Source: Ulva prolifera (taxonomy: Eukaryota > Chlorophyta > Ulvophyceae > Ulvales > Ulvaceae). Taken from it: a stretch of 64,000 nt of DNA. Below, piece by piece: positions 24,239 to 37,200 of the stretch. The DNA lies in assembly GCA_023078555.1 (NCBI GenBank), contig CM041199.1, forward strand, positions 496,001 to 560,000, read 5' to 3'. The notes under the pieces were generated by a model. The model saw only the letters and a program-made list of their open reading frames with translations. It had not been told where the DNA came from and ran no database searches. Position 1 is the stretch's first letter; every line of letters begins with the position of its first letter. Both the position numbers and the translations under genes were made by a program.

Positions 24239-24264
24239 TGTACGCTATCTGCAGATAGCGTACA
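24239..24264. repeat. Perfect 26-bp palindrome downstream of PPR copy B
   Basis: Left arm TGTACGCTATCTG with its exact reverse complement, no spacer. Together with the adjacent 38-bp palindrome it could extrude as two cruciforms, or fold as two strong hairpins in the 3' UTR transcript. Confidence 0.97.
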
Positions 24265-24365
24265 GAACGGCCTGTGCAGCACACTCTATCCCGATGTAAG
24301 CATATGTATACATATCAACACTAGTGTCGGACGCACCAGGAACACAAGACGCATGCATGCATGTA

Positions 24366-27300
24366 TTAGCGCGCATAGTCATCTGGAGGGCCGGCACTTG
24401 CAACATTGTACCGGCCCGCCACGTCACCATGTACATGTACGCTGGACGGAGCCACGGAGCCGCGCCCAGTCGCCGGAGTCTCCCCTGTGGTGCTCCGTGG
24501 TGCCGCACCCACTGCGCCATCGCTTGCAGGGTGCGGCAATGCCGCGTGCATGGGCGGCATGCGCCGCGCGAGCGCGGCGGCGGCGCCGAGCGCCGCCAGG
24601 CATGCCTCGTCCGGCTTCACGTTTGCTGCATGCATGAGGTGCGCCAGGTGCTCCGCCACCTGCGCCACATCACACAGCACGAGTCAGCCGGGCAGGTGGG
24701 GACACCCGCACGCATGGCCATCGCCCCTGGGGAGGGACGATACCCAGCACCCAAGACGGCTCGCCGGTGTCATGTTTCTGCGTGAACCCGACGCTGTGCC
24801 ACCAGCGACTCTGTGGCCCCAACACATTATCAGCGCAGAATGGTCATCACGTGCTCAGATAGCATAGACGTGTCCTGTGCAGAACATGCTCCTTAAAACC
24901 CCCAGACGAGGTCGCTGCAGGAGTGCGGCTTGTCCAGGCGGCACACCTGCACGGCGTCAAAGTCGGCCTGCCGCGCCGCGGCCTGCAGGAGGGGCGCAAA
25001 CGTGGCGACCGTCTTGTCGAGGCCGGCAGCGTCAGCGTCCAGCAGCGTGCACAGGCCGCCGCGCAGGTCCCCGCCGCATGCATGCATGGCGATGGTGAGG
25101 TTGTAACACACGATGTCCGGGCCGCCCACACCACCCATCCTGCAACACCACCGGCGTCTGTTGGCTGTTTTTCGAAATGATCAACATTTGCAGGCCAAGT
25201 GAGTGCCGGAAGCTGTCGGTGTCAGCTGCGGCAAGGCTGTTTGTTCGCCAACCGTTCACACATGTGTGCGCAAGCGCGCAGCGACCTTGTGCCACTGAGA
25301 GGCTAGGGCAAGAAGCAGGATGCATGTGGCCACAAGTGCAGAGCCTTGCGAGAGCCATGCTGCTGCACGAAAACTGTTTCAGACAAAGTCCCCCGCAAAG
25401 CCATAGCACGGCAGCATGCTGTGGCGAGCGGGGACAGATGCAGCATGCAATCGCATGCATAGAGCAGCAGGCGTATGAGCGGCGAGCGTACGTGCGCATG
25501 CATGCGATGAGCGTGTCCGCACGAGCCAGTGGCGGCGCGGGCGCACGCTGGTAGGCGAGCAGCAGCGCGTGGCAGCAGGCGCGCACAAGCGCGTCCTTCC
25601 GGAGAGCCCTGAGGGACCTCAGTGCCTTGGCAGCCACCGGTGTCTGCATGCATGTCCACATCCGTAAACACAGCATGTACGCTCGGGATCATGCCCTCCA
25701 TACCGCTTCTAAGGTTGCCCTCCGAAGCGGATTCATGGCCCGATGCCTGTGGCAAGCATACAGTTGCACACAGCAGGTCCGGGCCTACTCAACACTTTTC
25801 TGGACTGCCGCTCCTTACGCATGGCACAAAAGTCGGCATACAGGCACAAACGTGACGTGAGACGGGCGGCGCACGGAAATAGGTGGTCGCCCCTCAGCCA
25901 CGACGGGCCCTCGCTCCGCTGCGGCGCCGTAGATGCCGGCGGGGTGGGCATTCCCGGCGCTGTCCACGACGCCTGGCCCCAGCGTCGCAGCGTCCGCGTG
26001 CAGCAGGCCCAGCAGCGCGGAGCGGCTCATGCCAGCGTCGCCGTGTGACAGCACGCGCCAGCGCAGCGCCAGCATGGCGCGCAGCAGCGCCGCCGCCACC
26101 TCGTCTTCGTCCGGCCGCGGTGCGTGCAGCCCCGGCCCCGGCGGCGCGACCAGCATTCCGACAGTGCTTGTGTCCTCCGGGAGAGCCTCCCTGGCCACGG
26201 GTGCGGGGCTCCAGCGCCTTTCAGCCGCGCCGTGGTCTGCATGCTGCGCAGGGTGTCCGCCCGGCTCCCCCGCAGCATCCGCCGAGACGTGTGGCGCCGG
26301 CCCATCGGCCGCCGCCACGGCCGCGTGTGGCGGCGCGGCCTCCAAGAAGGGCATGGCGAGAAGCACAGAGGCGTCAATGGTGAAGAGCATCGTGGTTGTG
26401 AACACGGCCTCCGCGAGGGCCCAGCGGCCAGCGCGGTCGAGGGTGACGATGGTCACCATGATCGACGACGCCTCCAGCGGCACCCCCGCCTCGACCGCAT
26501 GCATGAACACCTGCACAGGTCCTCGGCCACACTCAGGACCTCAGCCACAACATTTGGCCATGCACAGTGTAAAGCATCTGGTTTTGGACTGTGCCTAGCG
26601 CACGGCGTCCTGCAGCAGTATGTGCATTGTACACGAGTGTTATGGTACAGTATTTGTCCATGTGAACCCACTGTGGCGAGGTCTTTAAACAACAAATCTG
26701 TGTGATCGCACCTGTAGACATCTCACCCACCTGCCTCCCTTGCCCAGCGCGGCCAGCAACGCTCGGAAGGAGATGGTTCCGAGGGCGATGTCGCGCTCGG
26801 CCATGAAGCGATATAGCGCCCACGCGGCGTCCGCATCGCCGCCCCGGGCGCATGATCCGAGCGCGGCGTTGGCCATCTGCGCGTCGACCTGCACGAGTAC
26901 GGCAATCCGTCACGCAAGCTCTCTTTGGACCACATGCATGTACGTCATGCATATGTCATACCAAAAATTGACATGCCATGTCACATGCATGCTTGTCATG
27001 CCTTCTTCACATGCGCAGTTGTTATGTGCGGTGAGAACTCTTTGAGATTCCAGCAGGTGTGGTGTGGTGTAGCACGGCAAAAGTGCATGGTGTGCGCATG
27101 ACAGTTTGCCTTGACGGCTCTGGGTGCGCCGGCCGCCTGCAGGAGCTCTGGAGGCAAAGCCGGTGTCCAAGCGTGGGGGGGGGGGGGGGGTGGGCTTGCC
27201 TCGAGGCCGATGGCAGGCAGTGTCCAGCACAGCGCGAGGCCGCAGCGCCACTGGCCACTCTTGTTGTACTTAGAGACGAGCTTGGTGATGAGCGGCAGTG

Positions 27301-29615
27301 TGCAAGGGATGCCGCTGCGGCGCAGCACTTCGGAGTACGCGGCCACCGTCGGCGGCACCTGCGACAGGAGCGCCTTGATCCTGCACAGCACGCGCAACAT
27401 CTGCTGCAGCACCAGCGCAGGCATGTGAGGGCACCCCAGGTCCGGGGACCCATGTCCCCTGGCACACGCCAACATGTCTCGGTTTCTACCCGCCTTCACA
27501 GCACAAATGCTTTGCAATCGACCTCAGAGCGCACAAACCGTCTGCTGTGCTGCCGCAGATGGTGACTCACGAGAGCACGTCCCACACGTGATTGCCCGCC
27601 TGCATGCATGCATGCATGCATGCAATGGAAGCGTACCTGTACAGGTGGTCCAGCTGCACCAGGCGGTCAACGGTGTGGAGGCCCCCCACCCCGCTGCCAC
27701 CGCCGTCGCTTTCATGCACGCTATTACGCTCAGAGTCCGCGCCGTCGGCCGCCCCGGAACTGGGCACGCCCCCGTGCCGCATGTATTGCGGCTGGCTTGC
27801 CGCAAAACCACCCGCCCTGCCGCCGCCTCTCCACATCACCGGCCGCCCGCCGTGGCCACCCGGCACGCCTCCAGCAACGTCAAATCCCTGACTGGCGAAA
27901 TCAGGGCCTCTGCCTCTGGCGTCATCAATGGCCGGGCCGGGGAGGGCGTGTGGATGGCCGACGCCCTGGGCACCCGCTCGCCCGAATGCCCCGGAGCCGC
28001 GGGCCACACTGTGCTCTAGGGGCGTGACGGCATACACACCGCTGCCGTGTGGATACACATCGTACGGCGCCGGAGGGGCGGGGGGCGGCACGCTCGCCAC
28101 CCGCGACGGGCCGAGGGCCGCGGCACCGGCTGCCGGAGACATCCTCATTGCGTGCGGGTCTTCGACCGGCAATGCATGGTGCTCATGAATGGCACCGGGG
28201 CCGGGGGCCATGGCCCACGAGGCCTCCTGCTGCGGATGCAGCGGACCCGCGTTGGCAGGCATGGGCAGCGCTGCTAGCGAGGCCTGGAAGCGGGGGGGCG
28301 CTAGTGCATGGCCTTGGGCAGCCGCGACGCTGCCTCCGCCACCCCAAGCCCCTCCACCGGTACCGCCACGCAGCCCTATATCACTCTGGTGCATGCGCCC
28401 CTGCTGCAGATCCAATGATGCTTGCGCCTCTGACTGTCGAAACTCCTGGTACTCGAATGAGGTTATCGGGGTGCTTGTCGGGTGGTGGATTGCGTAACGC
28501 GCAGGAGGGCCAGCGGCGGCTGCCGGCGCGCCATGCATGTGAAAACTGTAGTCGCCTGGCAGGTGTGGCGCCTCGTCGCCCGCGGCAAGCGGATCGCCAA
28601 CGGCTGACGAATGCATGTTGTCAAGCCAGAAGCGGTCAGCCGTCGGAATGTTCAATGCATGGAGCTGAGCCGGCACATGCTGCGCGGGGTCCCCGGCCGG
28701 CAGCGCAGGCACAGCATGCGTATTTGGTGGAGTCGCGGTGGGTCCGGGCGCGCTCAGCAGCATGCTGTGCCCCGTGCTGCGTGCTGTCAAGAAGCCCGCG
28801 GCGACGGCGGCGAGCTCTCGCTCATGTATGGCCGGGTCGGCCGCGGCAGCATGGGGGGGGCGAAGCGCGTGCATGCTGTCGATGAGGTGTGACGGTGCTG
28901 GCGGGGGGGCGAGGGGGGGATGGCGCCCCGCAGCAGACGGACCGGCAGCGCCTGGCGCGCCATACATGCGCGGCTCCGCATGCATGTCACCAGGTCCTGC
29001 ATGCACCAGGTCTCAGTGTTTCATCGTGCCACAGGCCGGGGCAGCTGTAGCTGAGCTGCCGGATGGACGGGTACAGAGTGCCAGACAATGCATGCATGCG
29101 TACGTGGAGCGTATCCCGCGGTAATTCGCACTGCGCACGTGTTTGAAACCAAGGCTGCTACCACGGACTGCATGTGGGCATGCAAATCTGGGAACCGGCG
29201 CTCGAAAGCAGATTCAGATGCCATCTGCCGTTCATCATCGGCGGTGCGGAATAATTGGCAATTAATTGGGCTAGTTCGTACGAAACAATCCACAGCTGGC
29301 GGCCAGCGTCACTGCACGCAGCATGCACCCATGGAACTGGCCAGCGCTAGCGCTGCGGAAGGGAGTACGCACCTATGAGGGTGGGGCCGGGGGCTTGCGG
29401 CCCGGCATGGGGGGCCGCCGGCGGGGGCGATGCGGCGGCGCTGCCCCCATGGCCAGGGCCTCGCGGGTCACGGGCGGCCTGAGCCCACGCCGCAGTCCCG
29501 CCGGAGGGGCGCCGGGACGGGATGGGCGGCTCTGGGCCCAAGGGGAAGGGTGGCGGCGGCGGCGGCGGAGAGGTCGGGGCGCTGCTGAGGGCTCCCTCCT
29601 CCACCGTGCCTTCAT
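24366..29615 (-). CDS. Pentatricopeptide-repeat (PPR) protein, copy B (inverted paralog); first exon not found
   Basis: Exons: 29615-29373, 28996-27637, 27380-27200, 26888-26712, 26510-25875, 25643-25492, 25139-24947, 24659-24366 (stop). Phases agree throughout; about 1078 residues plus an unplaced first exon. Exons 3, 4, 6 and 7 have exactly the same lengths as in copy A (181, 177, 152, 193 nt), and exon 5 differs by three bases. The PPR half is nearly identical to copy A (for example PPTVAAYSEVLRRSGIPCTL, QMANAALGSCARGGDADAAW, VCYNLTIAMHACGGDL), while the N-terminal Pro/Gly/Ala/His-rich half matches only in islands such as FEYQEFRQSEA and DRLVQLDHLYR. The C-terminus is 46 residues longer than copy A. 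The intron after 27200 uses a GCAAGC donor, as in copy A. Organelle RNA binding is inferred from the family only. Confidence 0.82.
27175..27190 (-). repeat. Poly-C tract (16 C on the sense strand) in PPR copy B
   Basis: Appears as G on the plus strand, ten bases after the GC donor of the intron that begins at 27199. It is positionally homologous to the 23-base run in copy A. Confidence 0.95.
27601..27624. repeat. (TGCA)n microsatellite in a PPR copy B intron
   Basis: Six units of TGCA about a dozen bases inside the intron that follows exon 28996-27637. Confidence 0.95.
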
Positions 29616-30356
29616 CTGCAGTTGCAATCCCCCTTCGAGATTAGAGTAGGGAATAAACAGGTACCCACCTCTACATCAGATGTAGCGCTGACCAGTAGAG
29701 GCAGCTCATGACTGACAGAACTGGTGGCACGTCGTGAAGCCCCGATCGCGCCGGCTCCAGGCAAGGCCGGGCTCGAGAGCTGCAGTCGTTTCTGGCCCGC
29801 GCAACCTCAGTGACCCTACGCCGCGGCGGGATCCGGTGTCCGCATGTTTGAAGCGACTGCGCACTCTGGGAGGCAGGCGCAGGCTGGACACGGCATCAGA
29901 GGCAGGCGCAGCGCGGCGCACAGTGCCGCTGGCAGTGCAAACACATGGACACCATGGTTATGGGTCGATCCACAGCAACATCAGATCCCATTGAGCATGC
30001 TGTGGCTGGCAGGAGGACAAGGCCATGCATGGGTGTGCCTATGTGAACGTGGCCGTGCGGCTCAGAGGGCAGGAGAGCGCTACGTGTTGACAATTGAGAC
30101 GTTAGTGAGATACAGCTGCAGCTCTCGCCCGTTTGCCTGCATCCCCCTGGCGTCTGGGTCTACATATGATGCAGCCAAAGGCAACAAGCAGGGGAGCAGC
30201 ATGACACTGGCGTGCAAGGTCAAGGCTCTGCCAACTTTCGTGGAGCAGGGGCGACAGAAGCAGACGACTCGCGGGCTCTGCAGGGTCTCGCCGTGGTGCA
30301 ACCCATGGGTCCAAGTTGCGTAGCTGCCGCGCATTCTTGTCAACGGCCACAACTGT

Positions 30357-30424
30357 GTGTTACAAGGACAAAGCGAGCGTGGCAGGTGGCACCGCGGGCA
30401 ACAACCAGAGGAACCGCACACCCA
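30357..30424 (+). repeat. Short dispersed repeat family S, copy 3
   Basis: TGTGTTACAAGGACAAAGCG, then GGCAGGTGGCACCGCGGGCA, then CCAGAGGAACCGCACACCCA. This is the longest match to the copy at 12541. Confidence 0.75.
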
Positions 30425-30960
30425 CGCAACCGGCTCAGTAAATTCAGATTTACTTTACTTTACCAGCAACACGCGACAGCTGTGCAGCTACAAGCCGGTA
30501 CGCACACCACTAGGCCTATGCATGACAGGTGCCCAGCCAGACATGATACACTGCGCAGTGGCATGAGTCAAGATTCTACAGTGCGAACTGTGCTTGAGGT
30601 TGAAGACTAGTCGAGCGTCGACACACATGTGCAATGTGAGCTTTCTCCCCACAGCAACAGCATCTCCACGACCGCAGTGTCCGGGTGCTCAGGCGCAGCA
30701 AGGTGAGCAAGCAAGGGCAGCTACTAGCCGCGACACGCACAGCTGAGACACGTGACTGAATAGTGACCGGAGCCAGCTGGCAGCTGGCTTGAAGGCCTGT
30801 GCTGGCTGCCCCATAGAGCATGAGAGCATGCGCGGCTCACAGCCGGACAGAAGGCTGGGCACATAGCCTGCATGCAGTGATCAATGGAGAGGCTCGAATC
30901 GCTGCATGGAAAGCAGGGCCTCCATGCGGCGAGGGTTTCCGGGCAAGGCCTCGTCCTGCT

Positions 30961-30998
30961 TGTATATTTACAACAGAGTGAACGGCACAAGGCAAACC
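30961..30998 (-). repeat. Short dispersed repeat family T, copy 5
   Basis: Minus strand reads GAGGTTTGCCTTGTGCCGTT then CACTCTGTTGTAAATATAC. Confidence 0.5.
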
Positions 30999-31221
30999 TC
31001 CTGCTCGTCATCCGCCACGTCCGCCTCGAGCGCGTGCTGTGAACGGAGTAGGCTTAAGCAAACACAACACTAGGACCTCCCGCAACGTAGGTACCTCCCG
31101 CACGCACGAACAGTGCACGCACGGGCTCTATGTACAGCGTCGAGGGTGGGACGAGTCCAGGCTCGGGCGTAACACGCGTGCTGGGCGTGGCACATGTACC
31201 ATTTATTACAATGCAACGTGG

Positions 31222-31266
31222 CAGTTACAGAAGAATGAACGAAGGGAGACAAATACCAAAACCGAG
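31222..31266 (-). repeat. Short dispersed repeat family T, copy 6
   Basis: Minus strand reads CTCGGTTTTGGTATTTGTCT then CCCTTCGTTCATTCTTCTGT, matching copy 3 over about 45 bases including the CGGTTTTGG start. Confidence 0.65.
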
Positions 31267-34200
31267 TCTCCGACGTGGCACATGTCAGCGCACACGGGTT
31301 CGCCATGGCTCTCGCCACGCCTGCACAGCACGCAGCGCAGACAGATGGCACGGACTTACAGCTGAGGCTTGCGTGAGTCCATAGCGCGCTCGATCTCCTG
31401 CTGCGGTTGAGGAAGTGGTCGTGCATGGCGGGAATGCCGCGGTCCTGACATCAAGCCAGGGCCATGCCCAGCGCTGGGTCCCGGGACGTCTATACGCCGC
31501 GTCCCTGGAAGCCCGCAGTCAACAATGAGCTAATGGCTGTCTTAGCTAGCTTATGGACGGCGTGGGTTGGCGGTGAGCGGGGTGTGCACTTGCTGTAGCT
31601 CAGGCCCAGGGCATCGATACAGCGGCGCGCATGCAGTCCCGCATGCGCTGAAGATCAGCGGATAGCAAACCCTGAGCAGCAGAAGTAGCAGAGATGGGCG
31701 TCTACGGCACTATGCTGCTATCGAGGTCGCGAGCGGAGGTAGCGGGAAGGATCAGGAGGGACGCCGTGGGTGCGGAGGCAGCTGCAGGACCAGAAGTTGA
31801 GTTGAAGTGGCGCTACGGAGCTCCTAGAGAACCATCTGATGGCAGAATGAGGTATGCTGTGGTATGATGGAGAGAGAAACGAGGGGATCGGGGGGCATGG
31901 CTAGCAAGACGGGGCTGACCAGATCAGGCTTGAGCAAGCAGTGGGAGCCATGCCGATAAGCTGATGTGTCCAACGATCACGCAAGACTATCTGATCATGA
32001 GATCTGGTATGGAGCAGCTCTTGGCTACGCAGCCGTGCACTTGGCGGAGGTTCAGCGATGACACCCGCGGAGCGGAGTGCCCACAGACCGTGTACATGTG
32101 CGTTGGACGACACGCCATGGGTACGTCATGAGCGCATTGGATCCGGGTGCCGCACGTGCACCACGCCGCGGCCGCGGTCACACAATTGGCGGTGTTACAT
32201 GTGCCGCGGTTCGAAGGAGGGACGCAGCTGCGCAGCATCGCAGTGTCACGAGGGACGCAGCATCGCAGTGTCAGCAATTTCGGCATGCCGCGGTGGTGTG
32301 GGCCGCCGCTGGTCCTGAGAGTTCAAGGCGGCGACAGCAATGTTGCTGCATGCTACTAGCATAGTAATAGTATTGTGTGTTGGGAATGGAGTCAACTCGC
32401 TCGGCATGAGCAGAGTGCAGACGAGGTCGACAAAGACGCAGCGTTGCATTGCAGTGTGCTGTAACAGATTCCTCCACCCAAGCTTGGCCAAGCTTGACCT
32501 GCTCACAGAGCAAAGTATCTGCGCTCGAGTTCACGTGGCATATCTAGAAGGTCGATGCAGCTGCATGCAATCAAAGGGCCACAACATAGTGTATCTGGCA
32601 TTGACGTGTCACGTGGGATAATATCCAGTACGGCTTTTCATTTTTGTTTATCTATGCCCACGTGAGATCCGCTCAGCTCATATCTGGTACGGTGTAGATC
32701 TAGCGCGCGCGATCGAACGCGTTCCATGAATCTCGATGCACCAAGACTTTCCTCCATCTCGAGATAGGTATCCGCGATCGCTGACACGTGTCGGTTAAGC
32801 ATGCAACACCTGCCCTTGTCGCGTGCACTGATCACGCCAGCTGTGAAGGGTAAGTGATGAGTGCATCTCCGGAAGCTCTGGCAATACTTCCCCGACCTCT
32901 CGGGATTAATTATTCGATGAACCCCATAGGGCCCCAGCGAGCCCAGAGGGGCAGCCGTCCTTCTAACGACACGTCAGCGCGTCTCGACCGCGGCCACGTG
33001 TTGATGATACCCGCTTATGCACATGCATGCTCTATAGATACTCCGATTTTTCCCATGCATGAGGCGTATGAGTTGTACACGTATACCTCGTACACCCCCC
33101 TGGCCGCCCACAGTGTGTGCAGCAGAACAATGCCACCGCCCGAGCTAGAAGGCCAACATGCACACGATCGTACCAAACACAAGTCCTCTATTCTCCAGAG
33201 TCCGCAGCGCTGCGGCACATGCATGCCGCCAGAAGCACTGCAAGTTTGAGCGAATGGGTGGTACGCGTCATGGTTGTTGCGCCGTGCAAAACGTATCCGG
33301 TGCGGGCGATACAAACGACAGAGTATCTGGCACACGTGGCCGTCTGTGGCACAAGGGCGACGCCTGGTACGTGCGAGCCTCGGCGTAGCGCAGCTCTGCA
33401 CAGGGTACAGGTGCTGCATGTGGACGTGATGTCACAGGCTTGAACCCTGCCGACGCGCGTGCGATGGAAGCGAGGCAACCGTGACACGCAGCGCTCAGTG
33501 TCACCGTGACGAGCAGTCGCTTCCCGCCTGGGCCCGGCCGTTCGCTCACGCAACCATCGACGCAGGTATACCCATTTTCCTGACACCGGCTACGTGCGGT
33601 AAGGTGCTGCGGGACCACGGGGTGCATGCCCGTGCCGTTTACGCAGCGCTGCGGTGTGGCTGGGCATGATATCGATCAGCAATTGTAAGAGACGGTATGT
33701 ATGCGATGTGGAGCCATTCTTCAGATTGGCTAATGTCAGAGTACGAATGGCGTGCGTGAGCTTGTTCAGTGCAGATTACACGCTGATTGCTCGCGAGCGG
33801 AGGCTGTGATGTCGCTGCGGAGCGCTAGTACTACTCGAGAGGTCGATGCCTCACGGCCAGCTCGATCGCCCTGGTCCCACACAGGCGACGACCCGCACGC
33901 ATGCACGGCACTGAAACGACCAACAACACGCTATGTCATTTCTGGGGAGTGTCTATCACGGCATGCATCCATTGTGCAAGCACAGCCAGCCAGATCTATA
34001 GATGTGGCAATGGATGTGCCCACCTGCAGACTCTAGAGCCCACCTGCAGATCTGTGTCGGACACGGCAGGCAGTGCATGCTGCATGTCAGAAGGACGCAC
34101 CTGCAACTGTGGCTGTTGCTGTGCTCATTCTTCACCTCCACTCACGTCATCATGCGCCACTGAGCAGTGATGTGCCAGGCTGGCCTGGGCGCCTGAGTGC

Positions 34201-37200
34201 TCCAGCTACCACCATGGACCAGCATTCCTGGTGCCTGGGCTGCTCTGCATGCATCAGTTTCCCTTGGATTGAGGGCCAGCACACTTACAATCTGGCCACA
34301 GATTCAGCTGAAATCTACTCACCTGCATGCCAGATCTGCAGTGGGCTTGCAAGCCAGCTAGCTTCTAGAAGCTGGCACCCATGCCCATGCATGGGCTGTC
34401 CCAGAGTCAAGCACAGTGCTGAAATCATCAAGGACCCATGCTGTCCTCCCAGCAGGATGAGCTGTTGCTAGGCACATGCTGCATGCAGCTGGCCAGCTGG
34501 CAGGACAATGACATAATGCAACCAATCTTACAGCACGATGCAACCCAACCTGCAGCACCTAATCCTACAACATGGAGCATGACTGACTCCATGGCACATG
34601 GTGTACATGACATGCCACATCAGGAACTTTGAAAGGCCACATGCACACGTCCCCCAGACGCTCCAGGTGAACGTGTCAATAATGGCACGCAGGAGGAAGC
34701 CATGGTGGCTGTGGCCCAAGGTCGGTTGTGAGGCAGTCGGGCATGACACCTCAGGCTCACAACTCAACCCAACGACATTGACACTTTGTGACCGCTCCCA
34801 AACGCACAGCAATCGCAAATCCAGGATCCAGGATCCTGTGCGGATGGGTCTCATGGGCTGGGGAGGTGCATGAGGGAGCACCATGTGGCGTCGTCACCCG
34901 GGCCTGCGCCTGGGCCGGCCACCGCAGAGAGTTTTCACAGCCCACGAGGCTTGCTGGATGGGTGTGCTGAGGCGACCTTCAGATGCTGGCCGGCCTTTCT
35001 GTCCTTTCTGTAGCGGTAGTTTCCCCGGTGCTGAACAGCAGGCTAGGCCTGGGCGCAGCTCCCACCTCACTGGCTGGCACTATCGCTGCATAAATCTGGA
35101 GTCTACTACCGGTTAAAGGGTAGGTGCACATGAGCGTGGGCCTGGCAAGCGCAGAGGTGGGCCATGGTGTGAGCAGCTCGGCATGGAGAACTTGGAGGGC
35201 TGATAGCACGAATCGTGTGGTAGGAGACATGTGGGGCCTGAATATCTGCTGCAAGGAGATATTGCAGCTCCTGATGGCTGGGCGTGGTAGGATAGGCTGT
35301 GCGCGACTCGGCCATGGGCCATGGCCAGGGGGTTTAAATGTCTCTTGGCTGGCATGTTGCCACAACTGGGGCTGCCATGCAACCAGCTCGCCCGTACAGA
35401 ATTGATACAGAGCATGGGTGGCCTTGAGTGAGGCGGAATTGAGGCAGGCATCTGCAGGAGGTGCTTCTTGCGCCGAAGACGAGACGGGTCTCGCTAGCGG
35501 ACAGCGCTGGCTGCAGCGATAGCGGCTCGCGGTGGGGGATACTTATGGCGGCCAGAGATAAATATCGTGCATGCTTGACTAACGACCCCGCAGCCCTTGG
35601 GCGATGCTGCCTGATGTCGACAGGATGTAAACTTCGGTGGATTACGTCTGCTGCCGCTTTCTGAATGGAAGGATTCTGTCGATCCTCTGGAGCGCCATCG
35701 CCGTGTCGCCGCTTTCCTGGCTGCAGATACACCGGCGCACCCCGATATTCCAGCGGTATGAAGATACTCCTAGTAAAAGGCCGCGAAAGTATCCAATCCT
35801 GCATGACCTGCATGCACATGGACATGGATGCGTCTGATTCCGGTTGGGCTGGGCAAGCCCGGTACAGCGCACCGCCGAAAGCTGCCAATGCTGTTTCTCT
35901 GCGCGTGAGTTTCTAGTCGATGAGCTTGGGCTTAGCGCTAGCCCGCAGCTGGTAGCCGCGGCGCTAGACGCATCATCGTCGTCGCACTGCAATGCGATCG
36001 CTAGCCCAGGGTCGCTGAGAGCAGTGGAGGGCCGCACATGTTGATGTGAGCCGTAGTTGGCAGTTGTTCAAACCGCCCTTCCACGGGTCCTTGTCGCGCC
36101 AGGCCACCGCACGGGCAGCGAAGCCGTGGACTGCAACAGCTCGGCCAGCATTCTCAACCTGAACACCGTCGATCTGAAGGGCAACCGTCAGAGACCTGGA
36201 TAATGCTTGGTTGCGGAGCGGGTCAGGACTTGGCGCTGCGTCAGTAGATAGCGGAGCCGCGCGCATCGTCTTTGGCCACAGGTCTGGATGGTCCCGTCCC
36301 TTGTTCCATCCTTTTCGAAATGTGCATGAGAGCAGCAGGGCTGTGATTGCCGGGCTGTCGCCGGGCGTAGCGCTCGGGAACAAGCGCAGAGAATTCCAGC
36401 TGGTTCGCATGTATCGCGCACAAAGATGCATGGGGTGGCTCCACCAAGTGTTGCGGAATTATGATGTCTTCATCGTAGAGTCCTGGTGCTCTCTCGCGGC
36501 GGTCACGTTGACAGCTCCGGATCCGACGCGCGAGCCAAGATCGTTTGTGATCGGTACCGGTCCAGCTTGAGTCCAAGTTCGTCGTGTTACTGTGACCAAG
36601 CTGCGTTGTGAGTCTTTTGATACACTCAAGCAATTATCTGTTCATCCCGACGACGGGTGCAACGATGTGGAGTGCCGCGGAATGCAGTAGACGATCAGCG
36701 CTGCACACTAGCAACCTCCTTGGGAATTCCCCCTTGAAGATATCAAACAACGTGTCATGTGGCGTCAGAGGGCTCGCACAGCTCGATGGTGCACTGTCAT
36801 CGCCTACTGACGGCGACTACATACAACTCTGCAAGGACTGGGCGAGCCAGGGCCACGACGTTGTGCGCCCGTTCTGGGGCCCGCCGTAATGGCAGCTGAC
36901 TTCAGTGAGTGGTATACCAGACAATTTTGGAATATCATGGCGCCTTTCACCACAGTGCTTCTGTCTGGCAGTATGGCCTCACACAGCTGGCAAGCTCTTC
37001 ATAGCTGTACCCATGCAGCATTTGCTGCACGAAACAAAAAGGAAAGCCGGCATGCATCGGACTTCTTGTGACATACCTATGTTGCCGGCCACAGTATTGT
37101 CTGCATATGGCTGCTCGAGGTTCTGGATTCTGGTCTCTGATCAATTCTTGATTCTGTCCTTTTCCTTGACCAGCCTGCATCAGTCTTGCAGTAATGCTGC

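Larger units (their letters stand above)
20665..24365. other. Region between the two convergent PPR genes
   Basis: No recognised gene. It holds a (TGCA)n microsatellite at 20960-20982, a tandem ATGAGCGTCGACTC duplication near 21679-21708, two adjacent perfect palindromes at 24199-24264, and two weak exon-like segments listed separately. It separates the inverted gene copies, so it includes both 3' UTRs. Confidence 0.6.

Noticed and set aside
28049-28885. 278-codon plus-strand open frame
   Set aside because: Antisense shadow of PPR copy B exon 28996-27637.
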